Assembly: GCF_964340395.1 (NCBI RefSeq) | Contig: NC_135557.1 | Coordinates: 16,869,867-16,933,866, forward strand | DNA from: Glandiceps talaboti | Lineage: Eukaryota > Hemichordata > Enteropneusta > Spengelidae | Length of the DNA: 64,000 nt | Reading direction: 5' to 3' | Made by a program: the position numbers and the translations under genes | Shown here: in pieces, positions 35,861 through 64,000 of the stretch | How positions within the stretch are numbered: the stretch's first letter is position 1 | Layout: every line of letters starts with the position of its first letter | Notes under the pieces: generated by a model | What the model was told of the DNA's origin: nothing | Seen by the model: the letters and a program-made list of their open reading frames with translations, nothing else | Database searches by the model: none

Positions 35861-36702
35861 AGCAACATGTGAGAGTGTGTATCGTGAAAAGGCTACTCCG
35901 TACGTGTAAAGACGTGACAACGTCACAATGCTGTCATTGTCATCGCATAGTGTTTAGAAGATGAAGTCGTTAAGCAGAACAACTGTCACAAACAACTAAG
36001 CTTATAAATCACATAGAAGCTCTGTGTCATACTCTGTATAGTTAAATACTTCCAATCACAAGCCCATCAACAACATCGCCACCTGGATTATCTGCTTGAG
36101 TTTACTTTTTTGTCTTCTGCGTATGCATGTCTATTCGTTCAATCGTTCTTTAACATGTTAGTTCTTTCTTTTGTTTACCACTTATTCATCTATTTAATTT
36201 ATGTAAATTAATTAATATATGTATGTATGTATGTGTATGTGTGTATTTATATGTTCTTTTGTTTGTTTGTTTGTTTGTCTGTCTGTGTTTGTTTGTTTGT
36301 TTGTTTGTTAGTTTGTCTGTTTTTTATCTTCAGCTTGCCTTTACCATGACAAATCCAAAAAATATCTCCTTCAGTGTTAATACTGATATGTCTAGTTTTT
36401 TACGTCTTAGCCTTAGGACGGACGGAATCAAATGAATTTTTTAGTAACACCATTTTATGCCATTATTTCCCTTAGATCGTCTTATTAAGGGAGCTATGGT
36501 ACGCGTTGGTGATAACACAAACCATCGTAAGAATCCGCAATGTGGAATTAAAGTTGATAAAGACATGAAAAAGGATAATCCAATCCACATCTCGTGCAGT
36601 GAGGACTGTGGACCTTTAAATGGACAATACGTCAGCGTGGAAATGACCGGTGAAAAAGAGAAATCTCTCCAGCTGTGTGAAATTGAAGTCATGGTAGGAT
36701 AG
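33360..36702 (+). CDS. Secreted fucolectin-like lectin with TEAP-repeat stalk, complete, 4 exons
   Basis: Exons: 33360-33417, 33984-34247, 35573-35812, 36476-36702 (789 nt, 262 residues). Exon 1 encodes a signal peptide (MKYLAVFVVLVVVFVDLSYG). Exon 2 begins GIPCLVKRKTTVAPP and continues with 16 TEAP tetrapeptides and a final TEPP, a mucin-like stalk rich in Thr for O-glycosylation; the DNA is a 12-bp minisatellite. Exons 3 and 4 encode an eel-fucolectin/tachylectin-4/pentraxin-1 (FTP) jelly-roll domain in the F5/8-type lectin superfamily: NFAQGKSASQTS, ENAVDGDTNP, LIIDLGENKDVYEVVIHHQG, MVRVGDNTNHRKNPQCG, GQYVSVEMTGEKEKSLQLCE. Members of this family bind fucosylated glycans in innate immunity. 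Every internal exon boundary is phase 1. AATAAA follows at 36974. The exact ligand cannot be read from sequence. Confidence 0.88.
34975..35345 (-). mobile_element. Foldback MITE family 1, longest copy, inverted, in lectin intron 2
   Basis: On the minus strand it reads CATGCACGAGCCAGGTTCAA, GGAATATATACTCTGGCAG, GCGTGTCTACGTCATTGGTT, then the foldback end with GAAAAATATTTGGGAATAAT and GTGACCTAACGAACC on the plus strand. Confidence 0.8.
35823..35861. repeat. (TAG)n microsatellite
   Basis: Trinucleotide run that starts within 15 bp of the lectin exon 3 splice donor. Confidence 0.9.
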
Positions 36703-36973
36703 AAGAACGTCTGTGATGTCAAATCTAGCTTGGATTGTTCCATAACACACAACTGTTTCTTGTATTATTTATGGGATAATGAATGTATTGAATGGTGATG
36801 GTGTGAATTGTTGGAAATACTTAACTCGGCAATTGTTCACGATATCAACAGGTATTCCAAAAGATACCAAATCCAAATCATATGTAAGAACATTTTATGT
36901 GATTTTGTTGTCAGTGATTGACGAGTAAAAAAGTACCAACTTATATTCAACTCTTCTTTGTTGTCTTCTTTGA

Positions 36974-36979
36974 AATAAA
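36974..36979 (+). terminator. Poly(A) signal for the first lectin gene
   Basis: Canonical AATAAA 272 bp after the TAG stop of the stalked lectin gene. Plausible by position; no downstream element was identified with confidence. Confidence 0.4.
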
Positions 36980-37211
36980 CCTTGCAAAAGAAACTTGCAG
37001 TGGCGTTTCGCTTCTCTTTTTTGTTGCATTTTAAGAAAAACTAACCATGAATCCATCATATGCCACGAAACGTTCTCTTCCGATGGACCAGGATTACTAT
37101 ATAGAGAGTTATATAGTTAAATAAGAGATAGAAACTAGTCACTGTGTACTAAACACCAAGTCATCTGTGATGAGTTTTCTCTGATTTACGTTGCGCACAA
37201 TTTTCAAAATA

Positions 37212-37263
37212 CATGTATGTATGTATGTATGTATGTATGTATGTATGTATGTATGTATGCATG

Positions 37264-37293
<30 letters not shown>
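37212..37293. repeat. (ATGT)n microsatellite
   Basis: Pure ATGT with one GCAT unit, between the two lectin units. Confidence 0.9.
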
Positions 37294-37295
<2 letters not shown>

Positions 37296-37481
37296 CAGCT
37301 GCTTAGATTGTGTGTCATTCAGGATTATTCAAATATGCGGCATTTGCATGTGAAAAACCCAGATATAGGGAATGTTTATATTTTGGTGATTACTCGCCAG
37401 TGAGTCGTCACAAGTTCTCCACCTCCAAACATACAGTCAGTCATATGTAAAATATGGTCCCAGGCGCCGCCAGTTGTATGT

Positions 37482-37640
37482 TTAAGTGAGTGAGTGAGTG
37501 AGTGAGTGAGTGAGTGAGTGAGTGAGTGAGTGAGTGAGTGAGTGAGTGAGTGAGTGAGTGAGTGTGTGTGTGTGTGTGACTGACTGACTGACTGACTGAC
37601 TGACTGACTGACTGACGGATTGATTGATTGAGCGACCGAG
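37482..37640. repeat. (GAGT)n / (GT)n / (GACT)n compound microsatellite
   Basis: Long GAGT run, then GT, then GACT units, between the two lectin units. Confidence 0.9.
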
Positions 37641-38129
37641 CGTGTGAACGAATGAGTAAAGTGGAATCTATATTATAATATTATATTATCGCATCAGTAT
37701 CTCTCTAAGATAATTATATTTGTTTCCTACCAACTATATTCAATCCACAGCAATCTGTATTTGTTAAAATGAAAGTCAATCCATTTAGACGCTTGAAACC
37801 CAGTCACCTGCCTACCAATGTGAATGATTGATTATAAAAATAATGATAATATTATGTACACACGATAATTTAAGTATAGAGCTATGCTTGGCTCCAAATA
37901 AGTCCACCCGGACCTCATGAGTTCAGCGTTAGTGCAAAATGAAACTTGAACCATTCGTTGCTTGGTAGAGTCAAATTGAACGCTAATCTTCCTACATACA
38001 GCGTGGTACGTGTAATCATTGGCAAACACTGGCTTGAGTTCGAGCCTCGGACACAGTGGAACGAGGCAAGGCGTTTAAGTACACGTCCATCGACTCGCAA
38101 GGTTTCAATATCCCAAGGTTTTATTTCAG

Positions 38130-39305
38130 AGCATGTTCCTAGATTGATCAACGTAGCTGGGGCAGGGATTGCATCGCAAAGCAGCAACAAGTATGGTGAG
38201 AATGCAAACCAAGCTATCGATGGTGATACCAATAGTGACTATTTAATGAACACCTGCTCCCATACCGATGATGAACAGGATCCTTGGTGGAAAGTAGATC
38301 TAGGGACTTCATATCCTGTTTATGACGTCATCATCACAAATCGCCAGGACTGTCACAGTAAGTACAGCTTTTAAGGTAGGACCTCGGGACCAATTTCTCT
38401 AAAAATCACAATTCATACAATCTCTCCAAACCTTTACCATTTGAAAGCTGTTCCTGGTCCTTAGTAATAATAAAAGAAATTTCGTAGATCACCATCTTGT
38501 TGTCAAAGAAATTGATAATCTATTATTATCCAATAGAGTTGATACAGGAGTCGTCGGCCATATTGTATTCCGAATATCTTAATTTTGATGACATTTTGAC
38601 CTTTATTTTTAAAAAACTGTTGATTAAAAGTGAGAATGGGTTTAAGTTTTCTTTAACAAAGTATTATGTAACAGCGAAATTTAAGAAAGGTTTTCTATGT
38701 GAAGTGAACATTTAAATGAACCTATTCGAATCGAACCGAGCCAAACCGAACCAAACCGAACGAACCAACAAACCAAAGCAAATAGGAACGTGAAAGAAAA
38801 AGAAATACATGATACAATCTTTGAAACAAACAAGAAAACACATTTGTTTCTGACCATAAAAATAATTCCGCAGGAACAAATCAACGTCAGTGACCAGGAA
38901 CAATATAGACAACTGATTGGATCATTCAGCATGTATATCAAAATGTTGTATTTTAACCAGCTTCGGCCGACATTTGTCTACATAATGGTATATTCCATAG
39001 CTGCAGTTGGCGTTTGATGGCATATTGTAATTACATAATTGTGTCATTATGTATGAAATAGGGTATTCTTTTTCATAGGTGAACGAATACTAGGTACTGA
39101 AGTGAGAGTTGGTGACAATGAAGACATCGGTGCTAATGCTCTTTGTGGGGAACCAGTTGAGTCTGATAGGGTGAGCGATGAAACTTTGATTTTTGAATGC
39201 GACCCAGCTCTGCAGGGTCGCTATGTCAGTATTCAACTGGTTGGTCGACAGAGTCATCTACATGTATGTGAAGTTGCAGTTTTGGTACCCGAGTATCGTA
39301 TGTAA
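38130..39305 (+). CDS. Second fucolectin-like domain unit, 5' end not found
   Basis: Two exons, 38130-38357 and 39079-39305 (TAA stop), encode a full FTP/fucolectin domain: RLINVAGAGIASQSSNKYGE, NQAIDGDTNSDYLMNTCSHT, PWWKVDLGTSYPVYDVIITN, RILGTEVRVGDNEDIG, CDPALQGRYVSIQLVGRQ, LHVCEVAVLVPEY. The domain has the same two-exon layout as the upstream lectin and entry in phase 1, so it looks like a tandem duplicate. No signal-peptide exon or in-frame start is visible between 36703 and 38129. Either the first exon is short and unrecognised, or these exons are spliced to the phase-1 signal and stalk exons at 33360-34247, or the copy is 5'-truncated. The frame and splice signals are intact, which argues against an old pseudogene. 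Confidence 0.75.
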
Positions 39306-39479
39306 ATATAAAAAGATTCACGTTATTGCTGCAAGCTGAATTGTGTAGGTTACTGTAACAGTATTGACATTAAAACTATTGGCACACTACAGATGTTTTG
39401 TGAAAGCGATATTAAATGTTATGAATCTAGCCTGACCATGTGGTGCTTGATCTGCGACTATCATCTGCTTCACATTGAC

Positions 39480-39610
39480 CTTGAAGATCAAATGTCAACT
39501 CGGCTATTTAATTGGGAACCTCGCGGGATAGAGGTTCTTATATGTGAATAATATTATCCCATGAGCTCACTAAGGTTCTATTGGCGTATACACTTTTAGG
39601 GAATTTGAGG
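39480..39610 (+). mobile_element. SINE fragment
   Basis: CAACTCGGCTATTTAATTGG, GGGATAGAGGTT and TATGTGAATAATATT match the body of the SINE at 11890-12256 (CAACCCAGCTGTATAATTGG, GGATAGAGGTTGTAATGTGA). Confidence 0.5.
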
Positions 39611-39703
39611 AAGCATACATGGTATGTTAATAATGAAATGATATAAAACAGGGAACAGTCAATGAGCCGGTTACAATCATATAATTAAATATTCATTTTA
39701 TAG

Positions 39704-42355
<2,652 letters not shown>

Positions 42356-44390
42356 AACAAAGCGGACAAATATCTCACCAATATTGCTACATTGTAGAAA
42401 TCTTACACACCACTTCTTTCCACCATTTGACATACACAAATATTATAAACATGGCTTCATTCCTGTGGCGCATCATCTTTCGTCGCCAAATCATACACAT
42501 TGTAAGATCATATACTCCAGGAATCTCAATGGTTAATAATTTGTGAGAGGATAAGGTGTACCAATTTTAATAAGCTGTTATTGAAACAGACAATACAATG
42601 TAGCAATGTTTAGTAATGTATTAGTCGAGGCCACGCCTACTTGTTTCTACTAAACTGGCTTTTATTGTATTACCATGGCAGCTTTCCTTTCAAGACAATC
42701 TATAGCACACTACAGCAGACGATCAAAGGCATCTTGAGAAGAGCTCAAATACACAAATCTCCATGAATCGCCATCCTCGTTCCCAGATCGAGATTTCGCT
42801 CTTCTCCGAGTTAGCTCTGGACTCACTCTCAGTACATTGGTTTTATCGAATTGTCCTTTTACATAATATTGGTCTGAATGCACTACTCATTATTTTAGAC
42901 ACGAAATTCTGTTGCACTTAGTACCCTTGAATTTTATTGCTATCCCAAACACCAATTTCAGTCGAATTATTAAGTGCTGAATATAACTACAGTCTTTGCA
43001 AGTTTTACAGTAACTATTTGAATCATGATTGTCCAAATATGTACTGTACGTACTATTCTAGTATATTTGAAGTGTTTCAGTTCTGATCAAAATGTAGCCA
43101 CTCTATTTTAGAACTTGTAGGTATAAGTTTATCAATTCTCCATAATTCTCCATATCTACACCACGACCGATTCCATATCAGTACGGGATGAAGAACAGCA
43201 GCATGTGAACCCCCGGATGTGCGACCTACTCATTCACCATAACTTGAACTTCACAAACATGGAGAGGACCCTGTCGATCCACTAGTTGAATACTGACATA
43301 GCGGACCCATGGCATACAAGCACGAACGTTTCGTCGTTCATTCTATTTGGTCCTACCAGATCACCAAACCGGGCATTGGCACCAATTTCATTGTTGTTCC
43401 CCACTCTCACCTCGGCATTTAATATGCGTTCACCTGGAGATATGAAATATTATATTATACCAGTATATTGATGGTGGAAATCGAGGGATCTGATTGGTCT
43501 AGACATCGAGCTAGCGCGTCTAAAACAAGTGATAATGCACTGCTGGTACGATAATGCACTGCTGGCACGCGTCCAAATTTTGTTCGTCTACGAGCATTGA
43601 GTTGTACTACAACTTGTAGTCCGCCGTGATACTGATAGTGAACTCTTCGAATTGTCAGAGGAGGATTTTCTCTCAATGAGACAATATTTTATGAGAAATT
43701 ATGAAGGAAATTTCGAAAGCAACCCAGTCATCGCGTATTTGTTCAAATCATTGCCTACTACATGTACTAAGGTCAAGGCGCTAGGCATGCACGAGATCGG
43801 TCGCGGTCCCAGCCTCGGCGCGGCTAGCTGGAGTGGAAACATTGGTGAGCTGTCCTGTCCTGTCATAAAAATGAAGCAAGTGAAAGAGGTTACACTGGCC
43901 GACTTACCATTAATCTAAATAGAAATTTGTCTGGGATCCTGTCCTAAAGTATCAGTCATCAATCCGAGAGGGAAATCCTCAAACCCGAAAATCTACTGAC
44001 GTAACTTCCAGTAATATAAATACATTGTAAATATCAACCTGCCGCCATGCCTATCGCCTCACTTCACCGAGTCGCGAATTCGGCCGGGAACGATCGAAGC
44101 ACGCTGTATTTAATAAACCACTTCAAGTTTATTCCTTGAGTCAAACAGGTTGTTTATTCATCACTGTGCACTTTTAATGAGCCGATCAATGTACAGATTA
44201 TCCCTAGAAACGACGAGCAGATAAAATAAATCCAGTCGCTGCACGACGTTCACATTGAGGCCAAGATCAGCTGTCTTGAAAAGCAGCGTTATTGTTATGC
44301 AAATTAGACACAGAGGCGCATATGAAACGAGAAAACGTTAGTTCTTATCTTGTTTCCGATATTTTCAATATACTGGTATAATATAATAGC
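42356..44390. other. Intergenic sequence, no gene recognised
   Basis: Contains a direct short repeat at about 43530-43570 (GATAATGCACTGCTGG twice) and a frame at 43652-43918 without family resemblance. Nothing else is supported. Confidence 0.45.
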
Positions 44391-44391
44391 G

Positions 44392-44527
44392 ATAAACCAC
44401 CCCCTGGGGAAGGTATACCACTCGGTTTTGACCAGTGAACTCAATATATGCACTCGCTATCGCTCGTGCATATATTTCGTTCACTGGTCAAAACCTCTTG
44501 GTATACCATCCCCAGGGGGTGGTTTAT
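44392..44527. repeat. 136-bp near-perfect foldback
   Basis: Left arm ATAAACCACCCCCTGGGGAA and on through GGTATACCA, TTTTGACCAGTGAAC; right arm GTTCACTGGTCAAAAC, TTGGTATACCATCCCC and GGGGTGGTTTAT. The arms pair almost throughout, around a small loop centred near 44460 (GCACTCGCTATCGCTCGTGC). Confidence 0.85.
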
Positions 44528-46100
44528 TGCTTAAATATTACATAATTGTTTGTATTTGTAATGGCGTTTGAACGACCGTCGTGCTTCTTTTAAAACTCAG
44601 GTTTTGATTTATCATTATATGATTGACATAATGACGAACATTGATGGTGCCTTTCTTTTTAATTTGTTCCGGCTATGAAACGAAAAACGAACATAGCCAC
44701 TTTGTGTTGTATCGATTGATTAGACGATGATAGAGAATGGGTAGTTTTTCTTGCTTCCTTCTCTCGCCATCAAAAATAAAAACTGACCACGGGTTATTGT
44801 TTCGTTTTCTTAATTTGGTTAATTGTGTTAAACGAAAAAGGAAACGGGGTTTGTTTTTTTGTTTTGTTTTTGTTTGGAAAAACGGATCGATGACAAGAAA
44901 AACGAAAGACGATTTGTTTTCCTTGTTCCGTTTTCAGATCGATGACACGAAAACGAAACAGATATGACTTTTTGTCAAATGTTGTTCAAAAATGTCTGTA
45001 GAAGAGAAAAAGTTTCTTTGAGCTTTATTGTAACAATTTCGACCGCTGGGACACATGACAGTCGACAGTCGGGTCCGCGTATGTCCATTTGTTTTTCGTC
45101 TGTCTCTTGCTTATGTCCGATTCAAAGTTTCGACGTCGACGTTACACAGGCTTGGCCAAACCATACAGATTCCAACATCTGTGTTTTATATAAACAATGG
45201 ATTAAAAAATAATTTTCCGAAAGTCTAGACTGAAAGATGTTGTTCGTCGTTGTGCCACAGCAAACTGGTTTAAATAAGGGCGACGCCAACGATGAATCCT
45301 TTCAGTTAATTACTGAAGTCATACCCAGCCGTTGAGGGCGCGGTCTAATCTCCTTTTCCCCCAAACAGGCTGATAAGTCCGGACCGATGACGTCATTACA
45401 GTCTAAATCATACCAAAATCTTTCAAAATCTGTTTGAGCACCCCTGAATGCAGCCAATGAAACTGTTACAGGCCATTTCACATTAGTGTTAACTGGCTCT
45501 GTATGAAACACCACGTGCAGTGCACACAGAAAACACAAGAAAACGCCAAAGTTTTGATGTTATGTCTGTATGTCTGCATGGTGGTACTTTAAAGAAACAA
45601 TGAACATTGCAAATCTAATTATTGCACTTGGCAAATACAAAAAGAGACCACCACCTGCAAAATAATTGTAAATACATAATAAAATATACATCTCCATAAA
45701 TCTGTCTAATTACCAGACATTATTTTTCTCTCTTTTTTTTACAGTGAATACCTTTTGTAGTTCATTAGTTTTATTATATTATGTAATGCTTCTTTTAGAT
45801 AGTTTATTAGTTTTGTTATTATTTTCCTTTTATGTTTTGTACCATTAACAACTCCCCAGGGTTTTGTTAAGTGTACTCAAATCAACGATAAAGGAAACAA
45901 TAATTAATTTAATTCATTCAGACAAAATGCTGCAAGAAACTATATTAATTCAATCGTGTTATCAAAGTGTAGAAAACGGGTGGTATTAGGCACAGGCGCT
46001 CGTGAAGTTGTTAGGTCACAAAAAATACGAAAATATGGAGAACTACGCGACAGTGAAGCCGTCAGGCCGAACATTGAGCCCGTAAAGGCATTAGTCGGAT
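44528..46100. other. Intergenic sequence upstream of ceramide synthase, nothing recognised
   Basis: Short frames only; AACGAAA-rich stretch at 44800-44960. No gene supported. Confidence 0.45.
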
Positions 46101-46320
46101 CAGTGGATGTTTACACTCACGGCATAATACGTTAATTTGGGCAAATAGTGAGTTTGTTCTAGCAAGCTACTAACTGATAAACTCAGAAAATATAGTGATA
46201 TCAGGTAAGAAATAAAAAGAAAAAAACAGTGAGAGGATACAGTATTTAAAACTTTATTTGAAATATACAGAAAATAATATTAGACATCCGGAAACTCGCG
46301 AGAACAAAATTGATTATTTG
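46095..46320. repeat. Dispersed repeat family 6, copy 1
   Basis: GTGGATGTTTACACTCAC, AACAGTGAGAGGATACA, TATTTAAAACTTTATTTGAA and CTCGCGAGAACAAAA recur at 50440-50680 with spacing changes. Confidence 0.7.
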
Positions 46321-46774
46321 TCTTTTTATGCTCCGTCTGAGATCTCATGCAGGGCCTGATCTCATGTACAATCTGTGCCATCTGTGCAATCTGAAACAGC
46401 CGGGTCTGTTTCGTTACGTAATTAATGCCTCAACAGATTTTCAATTATGAAGATATAATCTAGGGGGTGGTACAGTTTTCAAATATGTGTATTAATTATA
46501 CATATGCATGTTAAACGTGCGAACTTGAAGCAGTCATCTGTTTACTCTTTTACATCCTTCGTCACGATATTTCCCAGAGGGGCGTGCTAGTTGTGTAGGA
46601 TATTATCATAATCTCCCCTTATGTGGAATGGTATCGTCCATATCTCTGACAAATCATACCACTCGCTGCTGTAGCATGAATGAAGACGCCCTATACATGT
46701 GGCACAAGCGCGCGTACACTACCAAATATCACACATTTCCATGTTGATATAGTCAACAGTTCAAATTTTACACT

Positions 46775-61780
<15,006 letters not shown>

Positions 61781-62095
61781 AACTATATGTTCTTTGACTG
61801 CCATTTACGAAACACCCCAATAGCTATCGAACAGCTGAACTGATGTCTACCCTGTATCTACTGAAATATTAAGCAGACCATTTTTTTCAAGCACAGTACA
61901 GTTTGTCTTTCAACTAAACGTATCCAAATACATATGCGAGAATGTGTATTTCCGATAACCTGGCTGACCTGAGTTAAAAGCTGCACTAGCTGCAACTAGA
62001 ATGTTTAAAAAAAAAAATTAATTGTTTGATATAATGACTTACTCATCATAATTGGACACGTTTAAAACGATTATATCTTCTGCGGGTAAATCTAA

Positions 62096-62360
62096 TTGTG
62101 GGTGACTGTGTGGTTAAACCACTTACCTCGTACCACTTCATTCGGGATTCGAACCCATTCAGGGTTTGATTACATTTACCATGCCGTAAGTAAGAAGAGT
62201 GTCGTTCAGTTTGGCTCTATCAAACAACTCATGTTTTCCCCGCCGATTTCCTCCTGCACTAACACTTGACCCATGAGGGGTGACTCTCACTGGACTTCTT
62301 GCGAGACAAGTGTTTATATACTGACAGAACTATCTAGTAAAAATAAAGATTATTAATTTG
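62096..62360 (+). mobile_element. tRNA-derived SINE, second family
   Basis: A-box-like TGGGTGACTGTGTGGTTAAA, B-box-like GGGATTCGAACCC about 45 bp later, body with TTCCCCGCCGATTTCCTCCT, then GAACTATCTAGTAAAAATAA and AGATTATTAATT tail. Differs in body from the SINE at 11890-12256. Its AATAAA near 62343 could serve as a poly(A) signal for ceramide synthase, 560 bp after the stop. Confidence 0.65.
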
Positions 62361-62454
62361 TGGTGGAATACACATATTACAGTGCAATAAATCCAATCTT
62401 AATGAACCAACAATTCCACAAATTACTATACTAGATTTAATAGACTTCTTCTAT

Positions 62455-62455
<1 letters not shown>

Positions 62456-62537
<82 letters not shown>
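62456..62537. repeat. (TA)n microsatellite
   Basis: TA run of about 80 bp. Confidence 0.95.
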
Positions 62538-62540
<3 letters not shown>

Positions 62541-63045
62541 GTACAATGTTTTCAGTTAATATATCAATTTGTTACTTTCTTGACAGAAATAATAATACCA
62601 CACTACGTTATAGCTAGTACAGGCTTAATACACCGATCCTAAACATTGTTTTATATTCAAAACGTTAAAGAATTGCGAGACTTTTGTGCTATCAAAATAA
62701 AAATTACATTCAAAAACTTAAACTTCAATTGTTGGAACTTACATCTATTTCCGTGTGAATTGTCTTGCCATAGTATGATTGGTCTTTTTTCAAAATTACA
62801 TTTGTTGAGACACCATGTCTCGTAAGACTTTAAGGTGAATTTATACAGAAGTCTACATATTGCGTTCGTTTTCTTCACAAATAATTCTCTTTACATTTAT
62901 TTCTTCGTTTACACCTCATCAAACTATCACAAAAGTATTGTGACAAACGAGTATCTTGTCTTTTTGACGAAGCAGTTTCTCAAAACAAAATAAAACAAAA
63001 TAAAATAATGAATTCTGACCTACCTTAATTTCTCAAGTCATGTTA
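62538..63045. other. AT-rich sequence, nothing recognised
   Basis: About 500 bp between two TA tracts, no gene or repeat supported. Confidence 0.4.
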
Positions 63046-63048
63046 TAC

Positions 63049-63360
<312 letters not shown>

Positions 63361-63429
63361 GACGTGTTTAAATGGTATCGCATGTGTCTGTGTGCGTGTG
63401 ACTGTGCGTGTGTCTGTGTCTATGGACAC

Positions 63430-64000
63430 AATATCTTAGAGACTACTGCATCGACTCTAATGAAACTTGTTACACATCTTCCATATGGTCATATAATGAA
63501 CAGAAGTGATTAGATTTTGGTAAACATACAATGAACGTTAATTGGTCATTTGCATATATATGTAGTTAATGGTTTTTAGTAATTAGGTTATATCTTTGGA
63601 ATATGTACTTCAAATTATATAATTTGGTACATACGTTAACCATGAGAAATCCCATATGTCTCATAAATTTTGTTGATTTAGCTTAAAGATGTAATCAATA
63701 ATTTGCATAATTAATGATTTTCAGTAATTTGGTTATATCTTAAGAATGCATACTTCAATTTCATATAGTTTAGTACATACATTAACCATAACAAAGCCCA
63801 TATGTCCTATAAAGGTTTGTTGATATAGCTAACAGTTTTAATGCATAAGTTTTATAATTGATTATTTTTGGTAATTAGGCTCTATCTTAAGAATGCATAC
63901 TTCAATTTCATATAATTTAGTACATACGTTAACCATAACAAAGTGCATATGTCCATATTTTCAATCTTCATACCGTTTTGAATCATTAATCCAATTAAGT
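63430..64000 (+). repeat. Dispersed repeat family 5, plus copy, running off the window
   Basis: CATCGACTCTAATGAAACTT, GTTACACATCTTCCATATGG, then about four ~125-bp tandem units with GAATGCATACTTCAATTTCA, TTTAGTACATACGTTAACCA and CATATGTCC. Reverse complement of 25850-26480. Confidence 0.75.

Noticed and set aside
45302-45538. 78-codon minus-strand frame upstream of ceramide synthase
   Set aside because: No motif or splice-supported extension; length is within chance for this region.
62096-62170. Possible genuine tRNA gene with A and B boxes
   Set aside because: No cloverleaf acceptor stem can be formed and the box spacing and long non-tRNA body fit a tRNA-derived SINE.

Overview
The window is animal nuclear DNA. 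Genes are split by GT-AG introns, the sequence between them is AT-rich, and microsatellites, minisatellites and small foldback elements are very dense. The gene set (a ciliary IFT protein, fucolectin-type lectins, a homeobox-bearing ceramide synthase, a xanthine dehydrogenase-like fragment) suggests a marine invertebrate, perhaps a hemichordate, cephalochordate or lophotrochozoan. The sequence alone does not settle the phylum.

Layout. 1-7.2 kb: intergenic, with (GA)n, (CT)n and (ATGT)n tracts, a decayed reverse-transcriptase relic and a near-perfect 105-nt hairpin. 7.2-13.8 kb: complete IFT57 gene on the minus strand, nine exons, 414 codons. 14.4-22.3 kb: a plus-strand gene of seven exons and 423 codons, divergent from IFT57, encoding an N-terminal RNA-recognition motif fused to a complete TatD-family nuclease; this is the most unusual protein in the window. 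22.3-33.3 kb: repeat-dominated, with several minisatellites, a LINE 3' end, a short retroposed insert with target-site duplication, and two related minisatellite arrays in inverted orientation. 33.3-39.3 kb: one complete secreted fucolectin-like gene with a TEAP-repeat stalk, and a second lectin unit lacking a visible first exon. 39.7-42.4 kb: five in-frame exons for only the C-terminal ~224 residues of a xanthine dehydrogenase/aldehyde oxidase. 42.4-46.8 kb: intergenic, with a 136-bp foldback. 46.8-61.8 kb: complete ceramide synthase gene, eight exons, 380 codons, whose introns hold a 603-bp higher-order tandem repeat and several foldbacks. 61.8-64 kb: a tRNA-derived SINE, (TA)n tracts and part of a dispersed tandem repeat.

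The genes do not form one pathway. IFT57 and the RRM-TatD gene share a 629-bp divergent intergenic region and may share a promoter. The lectin exons are all phase 1 at internal boundaries, so alternative use of shared signal and stalk exons is possible. All exon models were assembled by eye from splice signals, reading-frame continuity and family resemblance; no alignment or transcript data were available.
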